This document shows positions 21,161 through 31,629 of a DNA stretch of 64,000 nucleotides, piece after piece. How positions within the stretch are numbered: the stretch's first letter is position 1; each line of letters opens with the position of its first letter. Under the pieces are notes generated by a model. The model ran no database searches. It was not told the DNA's origin and saw only the letters and a list, made by a program, of their open reading frames with translations. A program made the translations under genes and the position numbers. The DNA comes from an uncultured Pseudomonadota bacterium (GTDB taxonomy: Bacteria > Myxococcota_A > Bradymonadia > Bradymonadales > GCA-2716585), in NCBI GenBank assembly GCA_937123825.1, contig CAKZKQ010000658.1:48001-112000 (forward strand). The letters are read 5' to 3'.

Positions 21161-21195
21161 AAAAGGGGCCTTTGCGGGCCTCTTTTGGTGTTTTT
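21161..21195 (+). terminator. Rho-independent terminator after kinase/TPR/FGE operon
   Basis: AAAAGGGGCC and GGCCTCTTTT form a 10-base-pair stem with one mismatch around a short loop, followed by GGTGTTTTT. It lies about 65 bases after the FGE lipoprotein stop. Confidence 0.65.
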
Positions 21196-21371
21196 AAGGG
21201 GGTGGTGGACTTGTAATTTTGGCCAGTGGTGTTATGTTCAGTGCTCTTGTTTGAGGGGCTTGGTGCCATCGCATCAGGCGTGTGTGTTTGGGGTTGTTGT
21301 GGGGCAGAGCGCATGCCGGATGGTGTGCGGGGTGGGCGCTGCGGCGGCCGTGGTTTGCAAAGGAGTGTGTC

Positions 21372-22217
21372 ATGCCAGAGTTTCCCGAGGTCAACGTCCA
21401 GGTGCGGTACTTGAGGCAGCGTGCTTTGGGGTTGAAGGTGTCGTCGTACGGTGTGCGCACGCGCCAGCACCTCAAGGGTGTGGAGGGGGCCGAGCGAGAG
21501 GCGTTGATCGAGCGCTTTTTTGACGGCAATGTCATTGAGGACATCACCCAGCGCGGCAAACAGATCATCATGCACACACCCCGGGGGGTGTTGCTCTCTC
21601 ACCTGATGTTTCGGGGGCGTTGGACCCTCAAGTCGGATCCGTTTGTGTCCAACTACAAGTATCACAAGGACGCGCCCAGAGATCGCGACGCGTCGTTGTG
21701 GATGGAGGGGCAGGACGGGACGCGTCTGGAGCTGCACACGCCGGAGTACAAGGCCCACGCGTTGATCTTTGAAGGGGTCCGGGACGCCTCCAAGGTGGAG
21801 AAGTTGGCCAAGCTTGGCCCCGAGGTGGTCAGCCTGCCCGAGACCGACAAGGCCTTTGGGACCACCCCATGGAGTTTGGAGGCGTTCACCGCCCGGGCAG
21901 CCAAGAGCCGTCAGGCGATCAAGGCCTTCTTGCTTGATCAGAAGCGCCAGAGCGGTTTGGGGAACATGTACGTCTGTGAAGGGCTCTACGACGCAGGGAT
22001 CAGCCCCCATCGACCCGCCAAGAGCCTCCAGGAGGCAGAGCTTAAGGCGGTCTGGCAGGCGGCCCAGGCGGTGATGCGCCGGGCGGTGGAGACGGATCTG
22101 AATTACGAAGAGGTTTTGCGAATCTACCGTCGTGAGGCCGACCCCGGTGGACACGCGGTTAAAGTGGATAAAATCGGCGGTCGTGATACCTTCTGGGTCC
22201 CCGAAGTCCAGAAATGA
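21372..22217 (+). CDS. Fpg/Nei-family DNA glycosylase, zincless-finger type
   Basis: The 281-residue protein begins MPEFPEVN, giving the catalytic N-terminal Pro and Glu3 of the family. Lys63 in QRGKQI matches the conserved beta-hairpin lysine. HLMFRGRW and the H2TH segment SGLGNMYVCEGLYDAGI are present. The family excises oxidised or ring-opened bases and cuts the abasic site. The C-terminus keeps the Arg-containing hairpin (GGRDTFWVPEVQK), but all four zinc-ligand cysteines are missing, as in NEIL1-type zincless fingers. The ATG at 21372 has AAGGAG upstream. Whether it acts on 8-oxoguanine or pyrimidine lesions cannot be told from sequence alone. Confidence 0.88.
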   Translation: MPEFPEVNVQVRYLRQRALGLKVSSYGVRTRQHLKGVEGAEREALIERFFDGNVIEDITQRGKQIIMHTPRGVLLSHLMFRGRWTLKSDPFVSNYKYHKDAPRDRDASLWMEGQDGTRLELHTPEYKAHALIFEGVRDASKVEKLAKLGPEVVSLPETDKAFGTTPWSLEAFTARAAKSRQAIKAFLLDQKRQSGLGNMYVCEGLYDAGISPHRPAKSLQEAELKAVWQAAQAVMRRAVETDLNYEEVLRIYRREADPGGHAVKVDKIGGRDTFWVPEVQK

Positions 22218-22366
22218 CATTTTGAGTTTGCCGGTCCCGTGGACGATGGTGGGCTTGTGGTTGGAGTTGGGGATAAAAAGAGGTATTCCTAGCTTTCATC
22301 CAGAGGCGGTTCATGCGATGCTGAAGGGTGAGTGGCCCTGCTGCGCACGACGACACGAATTGATCC

Positions 22367-24250
22367 ATGCTGGACATCGCCATCATCCCAAAAATCCCGC
22401 GCGTCGGTGACATCATCGCAGGCCAATATGTGCTTGGCGAAGAGATCGGGCGTGGTTCGATGGGCATCGTCTTTGGTGCCCGTCAGGTGGGCCTTGAGCG
22501 GCGCGTGGCGATCAAGATGCTCCTGCCCAAGGCGCTGGTCATTGACGGCGTCGTGGAGCGCTTCCAGCGCGGCGCGCGGTTGGCCAGCAGCCTCACCCAT
22601 CCTCACGCGGTCATCATCCACGCCATTGGGGTTCACAACGATCCCGCCGGTGGGTTTTTGCCCTTCATGGCCATGGAGTACCTCGATGGTGAGGATCTCT
22701 ACGACTACATTGAGCGCAAGGGGCGGCTGACGGTCGAAGAGTCGGTGTGGATCCTCCAGCAAGCGCTTGGGAGCCTGGCAGAGGCCCACTCCAAGAGCAT
22801 CATCCACCGCGACCTCAAGCCCGAAAACCTCTTTGTGAGCCTGCGCGATGACGGCCAGCGGCTGGTCAAGGTCTTGGACTTTGGTCTGGCCAAGGCGGTC
22901 ATGGAAGGCTGGGACGACCGCTCCAGGCGCCTGACCGCCACCGGGATGACCTGCGGCACGCCCGAATACATGGCCCCCGAGCAGGCCGTCGGCGAAGCGG
23001 TGATCACCCCCGCGTTGGACATCTACGGGCTGGGTTGCATCCTCTACCATATGCTCAGCGGCGAGCCGCCTTTTAAGGGCAACAGCCCCATGACGATCGC
23101 GCTCAAGCACGTCACTGAGCCGCCGCCGCCGCTGCCCCCCGAGTACCGTGGCTCTTTCATTGAGGCCATCGTCCAGCGGACCCTCTCCAAACGCCCCGAA
23201 GTGCGCTTTCAGGACGCTGCGGCGTTGAGCCAGGCGCTCGAATCTGCGCTGGGCGGCATTGACCCCCGGACCACACCAGGGTGGCCCAGCGATCGGGCGC
23301 TGAACCTTGGGTACCGCATCAACGAGGAAGAGGCCGAGCTCCTGGAGCGCCTCCAGGAGGAGAACCTGCCCGAATGGGCCGTCGGGACCCTGCAAATGAG
23401 CCTGGTGGAGGTTCCCCAGACCACCGCGCCTTTTGCGATCCCTGAAGAGGCCATGGACGCAGGCACCACCGAGATCCGGCCCATCTCGGAGTTGCTCCAG
23501 CAGTACGCTCCCCACGGTTCTGACGAGCATGATGTTGAGGAGTTGGCGACGTTCAAGACCAACGTGTCTCCCGAGATGCTTCAAAAGACCCAGCCGCCCT
23601 ACCGCTCCATGGGGTTCCAGCCCGGCTCGGTCAGCGTCAACCACCCCGACGCGGTCACCATCGACACCCACCCCAACCAAGGCGTCGACTACAGCCAGGT
23701 TGAGTCGATGAAGACGCTCATCACTCCGGGGCCCAAGGTTCGCTCGTCGCCCAGCGCGCCGACCCCCCAGGCCCCCCAGGCGACGGCCCCCGTGTCGTTG
23801 ATGCCAGGGCCTGATGCGGCTGTAGAGGCCCAGCGCAAGGAGAAGGCCAAACAGGCCAAGGTCAAGGCCGCCCGAGGCGACAAGCGCTCCTCAACGGGGC
23901 TGTGGTTGATGGTCGCGTTGGCGATCTTGTTGGCTGTGGCGGGGTTGAGCGTCCTGGTGCTCTCCATTGCGCCCCACCTGACTCCGAATGGGGGCGGCGA
24001 CAAGGGCAAGGCTGGCGCTGCGGCCAAGGTCACCATCTCCTTCTCGTCTGAGCCTGCCGGGGCGAGCGTGTACGAAGGCAAAGAGCTGCTTGGCAAGACC
24101 CCCTTTGTGAAGAGCTTTGAGCGGGCCGAGCGGACCATTCGCGTGCGCATCGACAAGTCTGGTTTTAAAGACAAGACCATGCGCATCTCGCTGACCGAAG
24201 ACGACGCCATTGAGATCGATCTGGAGAAGGCCAGCGACTGGAGCGAGTGA
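22367..24250 (+). CDS. Membrane-bound Ser/Thr protein kinase with C-terminal PEGA domain
   Basis: The 627-residue protein has a complete kinase domain: GRGSMGIVFGA, VAIKMLLP, HRDLKPENLF near residue 148, DFG near 172, and GTPEYMAPEQ. A long Pro/Ser-rich linker leads to a transmembrane helix at about 509-535. A PEGA domain follows at about 555-622 (FSSEPAGASVYEGKELLGKT and later GFKDKTMRISL). PEGA domains are extracytoplasmic and may bind cell-wall or lipoprotein ligands. It stands alone: the upstream glycosylase ends 149 bases before, and the downstream ABC genes are convergent. Confidence 0.92.
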   Translation: MLDIAIIPKIPRVGDIIAGQYVLGEEIGRGSMGIVFGARQVGLERRVAIKMLLPKALVIDGVVERFQRGARLASSLTHPHAVIIHAIGVHNDPAGGFLPFMAMEYLDGEDLYDYIERKGRLTVEESVWILQQALGSLAEAHSKSIIHRDLKPENLFVSLRDDGQRLVKVLDFGLAKAVMEGWDDRSRRLTATGMTCGTPEYMAPEQAVGEAVITPALDIYGLGCILYHMLSGEPPFKGNSPMTIALKHVTEPPPPLPPEYRGSFIEAIVQRTLSKRPEVRFQDAAALSQALESALGGIDPRTTPGWPSDRALNLGYRINEEEAELLERLQEENLPEWAVGTLQMSLVEVPQTTAPFAIPEEAMDAGTTEIRPISELLQQYAPHGSDEHDVEELATFKTNVSPEMLQKTQPPYRSMGFQPGSVSVNHPDAVTIDTHPNQGVDYSQVESMKTLITPGPKVRSSPSAPTPQAPQATAPVSLMPGPDAAVEAQRKEKAKQAKVKAARGDKRSSTGLWLMVALAILLAVAGLSVLVLSIAPHLTPNGGGDKGKAGAAAKVTISFSSEPAGASVYEGKELLGKTPFVKSFERAERTIRVRIDKSGFKDKTMRISLTEDDAIEIDLEKASDWSE

Positions 24251-24254
24251 GGCT

Positions 24255-24884
24255 CTACGCCAGCGTCATCGGCGTCCCGGGTTGAAGCACCCAACAAGCA
24301 TCCATATCCATCTGCGGCGGTTGGTGATCGATGAGCACAATGACGCGCTGCGTGCGCCAGCGCTCAAGCCAGCCGCGCACCAGCGCCAGCGCCTCGGTGT
24401 CCAGGTTGGCGAACGGTTCATCGAGGAGCAACACGCAAGGATCACCGGCCAGGGCAGCCAGCAGCTCGGCGCGCCTGCGTTGGCCTGCGCTGCCGTGCTC
24501 CAGCGGCAAGTCTCCTGGCAAGCCCAGCGCTTGTCGCAGTGTCACCCCGTCCCAGTCCGGCGCGCAGCGCATGGCGGCATGAAAACGCCAGCATTCATCC
24601 ACGGTCATAAAGCCCGGCTGGTCAGGGTGGGCGGGAAGCAGGCCGATGTGGCCTCTGGCCTTGTGCTGCGACCAGGTGTCTTGTCCGCGCACCAGACAGC
24701 GCCCAGCGCTGGGCTTCCACTGGCCGCAGATGGTCTTCAAGAGCGAGGTCTTGCCGCTGCCGTTGGCGCCCTGGAGGTGGTAGAGACCCGGTCCAAGGCT
24801 GGCGTTGATGGGGCCGACCGTAAAACCGGACTTGAAGCGCTGAGTCAGGCCTTCGAGTTGAAGCAGCGCGGTCTGGGTCGTCAT
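24255..24884 (-). CDS. ABC transporter ATP-binding protein
   Basis: The 209-residue ATPase has Walker A GANGSGKT (residues 39-46), a variant signature HGSAGQRRR (130-138), Walker B VLLLDEP (about 151-157), and a terminal switch His (IDHQPP). The short length and strand order resemble CcmA-like or exporter-type ATPases with a single membrane partner. The ATG at 24884 overlaps the permease stop by four bases (ATGA), so the pair is co-translated and should form one transporter. The substrate is unknown. Confidence 0.9.
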   Translation of the reverse strand: MTTQTALLQLEGLTQRFKSGFTVGPINASLGPGLYHLQGANGSGKTSLLKTICGQWKPSAGRCLVRGQDTWSQHKARGHIGLLPAHPDQPGFMTVDECWRFHAAMRCAPDWDGVTLRQALGLPGDLPLEHGSAGQRRRAELLAALAGDPCVLLLDEPFANLDTEALALVRGWLERWRTQRVIVLIDHQPPQMDMDACWVLQPGTPMTLA

Positions 24885-26164
24885 CGTTTCTCCGTGCGGT
24901 GTGCGGCGCAGTGACGACAAAGCAGGGTGCCGCACGTGCCGCCGATGGCCAACGCCCCCAACAGCGCAGCCCAAACGCCATGAAAAGGCAACACTGCCAG
25001 CGTCAGCGCCAAAAAGAGCCCTCTCCCCAAGCCAGTGCTGCTTTGATGGGGGCGTTGTTTGAAGCGCAGCCGGATGGAAGGCTCGGGGCGCCAGCGATCG
25101 CGCATGGGCCACCAGGCGTGCACCGCCCCGGCGGCCAGAGCCATCACCAACCCCAACGCGTTGCCCGGGTGCAATGCGGCCCCTTGCGCGGCCCAGCCTG
25201 CCGCCCAGGCCATCAGGGCAGGCACGCTGGCCACCAGCCAAAGCCCCAGCGCCCGCTGTGCGGGACCAAGTGGCCATTGTCCGGGGTAGAGGTTGTGTTG
25301 GAGGGTGTCGATCAGGCGCGTCAGCAGGACACCGCCCAAAGGGGCCGTCAGGGCGACGAGCGCCCAGAGTCCTTGGTGGGCTGCGCGGCCTTGCTCAAGT
25401 GCCCGAGCGATGAAGAACGCACCCACACAGCAAAGCCCCATCGCAGCCCCCAGCAACCGCTTGTTGCTTTGCCACACCCAGCCCATGTCTCGCCGGACGA
25501 TGGCCGTCACCGGGCCTCGTGGCCGCAGCCAGCGCGCTGTGGAGCCGTGGTGGATCCGTGTCGGGGTGCGCCAGCGCGTGTAGATGGGGCCGCAGCTGCC
25601 CAGGCCTGCGATGGCCACCGCGACACCGACCAGCCAACTGGCCGCCCCCGTGGCGCTGGTGACCGACAGCCCAGCAAAGAGGCACCCCAGGCCGATCGCG
25701 GCTTGCCACCACAGGCCCAGCGCCGCCGCAATCAGCGCCACCGCCCCGGCACCCACCCACACCAACGACGCCTGGCCTGATCCCGGTGCGCCCAGGAGCA
25801 AGATCACCAGCGCGGGGACGGTCAACGCGGTCAAAGTCGGCGCCGCCAGCATCAACGACCAGCGCCAATGGCCGATCGGCAGCCGCCACAGTGAGCCCAA
25901 TGAGGGCGAGCGCGTCACATCCCGCAAGTGGGGGCGCACGGCGAGCATCCAGGCAAAGCCCACGGCCGTCCAGGTGGCCGCTGGCCACCACCAGGGGCCC
26001 TCGGCCAGTGAGCGGCGCATGGGTTCGGCGGGGAAGGCTCTGGCCAATATCGCGTAGGCAAAGGCCAGCGCCAGCCACAAAGGCGTCAGGCGTTGGACCA
26101 GCGGCCTTAAGAGCAGGTGATGGACCATGGAGGCCAGCGGCGTGTTCAGGGTCTTGATCTTCAT
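24881..26164 (-). CDS. ABC transporter permease, polytopic membrane protein
   Basis: The 427-residue protein is strongly hydrophobic throughout, with about ten predicted membrane segments rich in Ala, Leu and Trp. It overlaps the ATP-binding gene by four bases, which supports a permease assignment; no subfamily motif is obvious. The start was set at the ATG at 26164 (MKIKTLNTPL). An upstream ATG at 26191 would fall beside a hairpin at 26194-26219 and adds nine non-hydrophobic residues. Confidence 0.78.
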   Translation of the reverse strand: MKIKTLNTPLASMVHHLLLRPLVQRLTPLWLALAFAYAILARAFPAEPMRRSLAEGPWWWPAATWTAVGFAWMLAVRPHLRDVTRSPSLGSLWRLPIGHWRWSLMLAAPTLTALTVPALVILLLGAPGSGQASLVWVGAGAVALIAAALGLWWQAAIGLGCLFAGLSVTSATGAASWLVGVAVAIAGLGSCGPIYTRWRTPTRIHHGSTARWLRPRGPVTAIVRRDMGWVWQSNKRLLGAAMGLCCVGAFFIARALEQGRAAHQGLWALVALTAPLGGVLLTRLIDTLQHNLYPGQWPLGPAQRALGLWLVASVPALMAWAAGWAAQGAALHPGNALGLVMALAAGAVHAWWPMRDRWRPEPSIRLRFKQRPHQSSTGLGRGLFLALTLAVLPFHGVWAALLGALAIGGTCGTLLCRHCAAHRTEKR

Positions 26165-26193
26165 CGCATGGCGGCGCACCACACACACCATAC

Positions 26194-26219
26194 CGGCCAG
26201 CCCATGATGAGGCTGGCCG
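26194..26219. terminator. Hairpin between kinase and ABC permease genes
   Basis: CGGCCAGCC and GGCTGGCCG form a perfect 9-base-pair stem with an 8-base loop. There is no T-run on the minus strand, so it may be a factor-dependent terminator or an RNA processing element and not a classical rho-independent one. Confidence 0.4.
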
Positions 26220-26367
26220 TTTGTGTGGATCGTTGTGTGATGGTCTGGCGGCTCCGCAGAAGGTGGGCCAGAGGCTGAGAAGGGCGTGGGGGATCAGCCG
26301 CAGGCGCTTTGGTGTGCTCGTACAAGACAGAGGCCAGGGAGGCGGTGGTTTATTTCCCCGGGAAGGG

Positions 26368-27273
26368 TCAATCGTCGTCTTCTTCTTCGAGGTCGAGCAT
26401 CGTGGCGACCCAGTGGCCAAGCTCGGGCGGGCCGACCGGGGGCAGATCGCGTCGGGCGTGGGAGAGGGCCTGGCGCAGCGCGTTGGTGGTGGGGAAGCGG
26501 TCTTCGGGCAGGCGCTGCAAGCACCGTAGGACAAAGCGCCGCAGCGAGGGGTTCAACTCAGAGACGTCCGGCGGCGCGGCCTCTCGGATCAACTCCATGG
26601 TGTCCATCACGCCTTCGGCGTCAAAGGGGCGGCGGCCGCAGAGCAGCTCCATCAGCGTCACACCCAGGCCAAACTGATCGCTGGCGGGGCTGAGCGCCTT
26701 GCCGTCGATCTGCTCGGGGCTCATGTAGGCGTACTTGCCCTTGCGCGTGTTGCCGCGCGTCACCCTGGCAAGGTGCGTCGCCCGCGCCACGCCAAAGTCG
26801 GCCAGCTTCACCTCTCCCGAGCGCGACAAGATGATGTTGGACGGCGACACGTCGCGGTGCACCAGGCCCAGCGGGCGTCCGTCTTCGTCGGTCATGGAGT
26901 GGACGTATTCGAGCGCCAGCGCCAACTCCTCGACGATCATCAGCGTGAGGGCGGCGGGGGGCTGGCGGATCTTCATCAGCGTGGAGAGGTCGGCGCCGTC
27001 GACGTGATCCATCCGCACGTAGTAGATGCCCTGGTCGACGCCAAAGTCGTGGACCTGGATGAGGTTGCGGTGTTGGAGCCGGGCACCCAGGCGCGCTTCG
27101 GCGATGAGTTGGCGCAGGATCTCGTCGTTGCCGTGGTGTTCGGGCAAGAGGGTCTTGATGGCGACGCGCTTTTCGAAGCCGCTGGCGCCGTAGACGATCG
27201 CCAGATGCACCTGGGCCATGCCCCCGCGGCCAATGCGGCGCAGGAGGCGATAGGGGCCGAGCTGTTGGGGCAT
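26368..27273 (-). CDS. Soluble Ser/Thr protein kinase
   Basis: The 301-residue protein is nearly only a kinase domain: GRGGMAQVH (residues 15-23), Lys40 in VAIKTLL, HRDVSPSNI near 138, DFG near 158, and YMSPEQ. HRDVSPSN, with Val-Ser in place of Leu-Lys, is common in myxobacterial-type kinases. There is no membrane helix, and the C-terminus is acidic. It is divergent from an FHA/sigma-54 activator across about 205 bases, which suggests that the kinase regulates that activator. The start could also be four codons upstream at 27285. Confidence 0.9.
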   Translation of the reverse strand: MPQQLGPYRLLRRIGRGGMAQVHLAIVYGASGFEKRVAIKTLLPEHHGNDEILRQLIAEARLGARLQHRNLIQVHDFGVDQGIYYVRMDHVDGADLSTLMKIRQPPAALTLMIVEELALALEYVHSMTDEDGRPLGLVHRDVSPSNIILSRSGEVKLADFGVARATHLARVTRGNTRKGKYAYMSPEQIDGKALSPASDQFGLGVTLMELLCGRRPFDAEGVMDTMELIREAAPPDVSELNPSLRRFVLRCLQRLPEDRFPTTNALRQALSHARRDLPPVGPPELGHWVATMLDLEEEDDD

Positions 27274-27478
27274 CCTTGAGTGCATGGCCTGTGGGGTCTG
27301 TGGGTCTACGGCAGGTCTGAGTGTCGTTCATAGCGCCCCACGGCGCAACTCTTGTGTGTGGTGCAACGCTCTTTTCAAAGCTCTGTGGCTTTGGCAGGCT
27401 GTCAGCACACCCTTTGTGGCAGGCGCTCTAAAGACACAGGTGCCGTGGGTCTGCCGCACACTCCAGGAGGCGCACCGC

Positions 27479-28828
<1,350 letters not shown>

Positions 28829-28831
28829 CCC

Positions 28832-29383
28832 TCACCAATCGATCCGGCCGCAGTGGTCGAGCCACCAGAGCAGGGCCACGGGCGACATGCCGTTTTGGAG
28901 CTTGTGTTCGCGCATAAGCTCGCGCACTTCAGCCAGCGTGTAAAGGCGGACGTCGATGTCCTCGCCGGGGTCAAAGTCCTGCTCGGCGATTTGGCGGCAG
29001 CCGGTGGCCAGCATGGTGTGGCAGGTGTTGTCCTGAAAGGCGGCGTTGGGACGCACGGAGCCAAGCATGGTCCACTGGGCGGCCACGTAGCCGGTCTCTT
29101 CGCGCAGTTCGCGTGCGGCGGCAGCGGCGGGGTCTTCGCCGGGGTCAACCAAGCCAGCGGGGAACTCGATTTCGATGGCCCGGGTGCCGTGGCGCCACTG
29201 GCTGACGGTGATGAAGCGCTCGTCCTCGGTGATGGCGATCATGTTGACCCAGTCGGGCGACTCCAGGACGACATAGTCGCCGGTGTGGCCGGTTTCTGGG
29301 TGCGTGGCGGTGTCTTGTCGGAGGTTGAAGATGGGGGTTTGGAGCACTTGACGGCTGCTTTGTCGCTCGAAAGGCTTGACCAC
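28832..29383 (-). CDS. Nudix hydrolase (ADP-ribose pyrophosphatase-like)
   Basis: The 183-residue protein has a perfect Nudix box beginning GLVDPGE and continuing through RELREETGY. Length and flanking sequence (WRHGTRAIEIEFPAG) resemble ADP-ribose or nucleotide-sugar pyrophosphatases. It would hydrolyse a nucleoside diphosphate derivative with Mg ions. The start is GTG, supported by AGGAGG upstream. The gene converges on the FHA activator with three bases between the two stops and diverges from the GST gene. Confidence 0.9.
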   Translation of the reverse strand: MVKPFERQSSRQVLQTPIFNLRQDTATHPETGHTGDYVVLESPDWVNMIAITEDERFITVSQWRHGTRAIEIEFPAGLVDPGEDPAAAAARELREETGYVAAQWTMLGSVRPNAAFQDNTCHTMLATGCRQIAEQDFDPGEDIDVRLYTLAEVRELMREHKLQNGMSPVALLWWLDHCGRIDW

Positions 29384-29432
29384 GGGGTTCCTCCTGGAAA
29401 ATCCTTGGGATCTTGTTTGGCTTGAGGTCGGT

Positions 29433-30125
29433 ATGATCCAACTGCATCAGTTTGCCCAATCCCCGTTTTGTGACAAGGTCCGGCGCATCCTTCATTGGAA
29501 GGGGGTGACGTACAGGACCATCAACGTGCCGCGCGCGCAGGCACCCACAGAGCTGCCGCGGCTGACACCAACCTCCAAGGTGCCGGTGCTGGAGCTTGAG
29601 GGGCGCCGCCTGAGCGACTCCAGCGACATCGCGCGCCAGCTAGAGTCCACTTACCCGGACCCGCCGCTGTGGCCCGCCGACGTGCGACAGCGCTCGCTCT
29701 GCCATTTTCTAGAAGACTGGGCCGATGAGAGCCTCTACTTCTACCATTTGAGGCTCTCGTACACCTTTCCGCACAACGCCAGACGTCTGGTGCCCGAGTT
29801 GATGTCGGCCGACGGGGCGGTGTTGGGGCGTTTGGCGGAGTTGGTGGTGCCAGGAGCGCTGCGGGCACAGCTTCACCAGCAGGGCCTGGGGCGCAAGCCA
29901 GAGGCGATGGTGGTCCAGGACCTGCGCCAGCACCTGCGATCGGTCAGCGGGTGGCTAGACGGCCAGCAGTGGCTTGTGGGAGAGCGGTTGTCGATCGCGG
30001 ACATCTCTGTTTTTGCACAGTTGTCAGCCATCGGTCGGACCGATGAGGGAGAGCGGCTGCTTGAGCAGCATCCCGAGGTGGTGGCCTGGATGGCGCGCGT
30101 CGATGACTGCACCGCCGGTGGATGA
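29433..30125 (+). CDS. Glutathione S-transferase family protein
   Basis: The 230-residue protein has an N-terminal thioredoxin-like domain (QFAQSPFCDKVRRIL, then SKVPVLE with the cis-Pro and a DSSDI glutathione-contact motif). A C-terminal helical domain includes GERLSIADISVFAQL, the usual GST N-cap region. It is a cytoplasmic enzyme or reductase of unknown substrate. The ATG at 29433 has GAGG just upstream. It is divergent from the Nudix gene over about 50 bases. Confidence 0.88.
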   Translation: MIQLHQFAQSPFCDKVRRILHWKGVTYRTINVPRAQAPTELPRLTPTSKVPVLELEGRRLSDSSDIARQLESTYPDPPLWPADVRQRSLCHFLEDWADESLYFYHLRLSYTFPHNARRLVPELMSADGAVLGRLAELVVPGALRAQLHQQGLGRKPEAMVVQDLRQHLRSVSGWLDGQQWLVGERLSIADISVFAQLSAIGRTDEGERLLEQHPEVVAWMARVDDCTAGG

Positions 30126-30703
30126 TCTTGGCTTTGCTGTGGGGACACGCTTGGTTCATACAGGTGGTTTTGTCGGGGAATCCGGTGAACCTCGTCTGTA
30201 TTTCCAACGAAGCCGCCTGCTGAAATCCACCGCCATCCGTTCAACAAAGCCGCCTCCCTGAATCCACCGCGTTCACCCCACAAAGTTGCCAAGCGAACAA
30301 GGGGCTTGGGGTCGCAGCGCGACCCTCCGGCCCTGGGGCAGGGGTTCCAGGCCGTTGACCCCTTAGTGAGCGCTATAATCGTCTGACCCGAACTGCTTGG
30401 ATCTTCCAACAAAGCCACCTGTCCAAATCGACCAGTGACTGGGCGGGAGGGCTGGGCGGTGGTTGTGGGGGCGGCGGTGTGGGCCGGGCGGTGAGGTTTT
30501 TGATCTTGGGGGGTTATGTCCTGGCGGTGTTTTGCCGTTGTGTAGATCACGGCGGTGGTGTGGTGTCACCCCATCGTCGGTGGCTTGCCGCAGGCGGTGG
30601 TGGGGTGTGAGCACACCACCACTTCCCCGGCGTGACGTGCTCGGTGGTCCGGCACGCTTTTCGCTCTGTGTCCTTGGCGACAGACAGAGCGGAGGAAGCA
30701 AAT
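30126..30703. other. Non-coding region with a dispersed repeat family upstream of PP2C gene
   Basis: This 578-base stretch has no credible gene. It holds four copies of a degenerate 25-30 base motif (listed separately), a TATAAT at 30374-30379 without a well-spaced -35, and a G/T-rich stretch at 30437-30620. It includes the upstream region of the PP2C gene. Confidence 0.6.
30158..30433. repeat. Four degenerate copies of a CAACAAAGCCRCCT motif, one inverted
   Basis: Direct copies lie at about 30203-30233, 30240-30270 and 30404-30433, each of the form TTCAACAAAGCCGCCT then a few bases then AAATCCACC. An inverted copy lies at about 30158-30180. Spacings are irregular, so this is not CRISPR. It may be a small intergenic repeat family. 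Confidence 0.6.
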
Positions 30704-31489
30704 ATGATCAAGCTCATCGGGAACTCTAGCACCCACACAGGCCGTCGTAAGAACAACGAGGACGCCCACTTCTTTGATCCCTCTTTGGGGTTGTGCGTGG
30801 TGGCGGACGGGATGGGGGGTTATGAGGGCGGAGAGGTGGCCAGCAAGATGGCCGTGGACGTGATCCGCGAGTTCATCGGGCAGAACATGGAGGACGAGGG
30901 GCTGACGTGGCCCTTTGGGCTCTTGCGGGACAATTCGGTGGCGGAGGGGATGGTGCACGCGGCCATTCATCTGGCCAACAAGGCGATCATCAGCAAGAAG
31001 AAGGGCTCTTTGGCCCGGATGGGGACGACGGTGGCGATGATGTTCCTCTACGAGGGGCGTCTGGTCATTGGCCATGTGGGGGACAGCCGGGTGTACCGGC
31101 TGCGCGAGGGACGGCTGTCGCAGTTGACGGTGGATCACTCGTTCTTCAATGAGCTGCGCGAGGCGGGGATGACAGCCGAGGACAACCCCAAGGACCACCC
31201 TTATGGCAACGTGATCACGCGTGCGTTGGGGATGAAGGGGACCAAGGGTCGCCCTGATCTGTCGTGCGTGGAGCCCAGGCCTGGGGATGTGTACGTGCTG
31301 TGCACTGATGGTCTCTTTGAGGGGATCTCGTCAGGTCGGATCGAGCAGGCGCTCTTGGATGATCCGGGGTGTGACTCGATGGAGTTGGTGCGCCGCGCCT
31401 ACCAGGGCGGCAGCAAGGACAACATCACGGCGGCGGTGGTGCGGGTGGTGTCGGCCTCAACGGGGGCGATGATGGCGATCCCGGCCTGA
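30704..31489 (+). CDS. PP2C-family Ser/Thr protein phosphatase
   Basis: The 261-residue protein has the PP2C metal-site motifs: NNEDAHF, VADGMGGYEGGE, GDSRVYRL, VLCTDGLFEGI and the C-terminal DNITAAVV. It is a soluble, metal-dependent phosphatase (Stp/PrpC type). It is the only phosphatase of this kind in the window and the natural antagonist of the four Ser/Thr kinases encoded here. The ATG at 30704 follows GGAGGA. The gene is convergent with the enoyl-CoA hydratase. Confidence 0.92.
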   Translation: MIKLIGNSSTHTGRRKNNEDAHFFDPSLGLCVVADGMGGYEGGEVASKMAVDVIREFIGQNMEDEGLTWPFGLLRDNSVAEGMVHAAIHLANKAIISKKKGSLARMGTTVAMMFLYEGRLVIGHVGDSRVYRLREGRLSQLTVDHSFFNELREAGMTAEDNPKDHPYGNVITRALGMKGTKGRPDLSCVEPRPGDVYVLCTDGLFEGISSGRIEQALLDDPGCDSMELVRRAYQGGSKDNITAAVVRVVSASTGAMMAIPA

Positions 31490-31629
31490 TCTTTCGTCTG
31501 CATTTTGGTATGAGGCTGCCTGCCCGCGCGGCATTGGCGCAGAGGAGGGGGATGCGATGCCAGAGGATCGCTCCCTTCGGACGCTCAAGTTTAAAATATA
31601 GAGTGTGGGGAGGCGTCTGGGCGGTGTGC

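Noticed and set aside
30355..30379. Sigma-70 promoter TTGACC ... TATAAT upstream of PP2C
   Set aside because: The spacer is about 13 bases, too short for a normal promoter.
30158..30433. CRISPR array
   Set aside because: Copies are degenerate, unevenly spaced and one is inverted; no cas genes are present.
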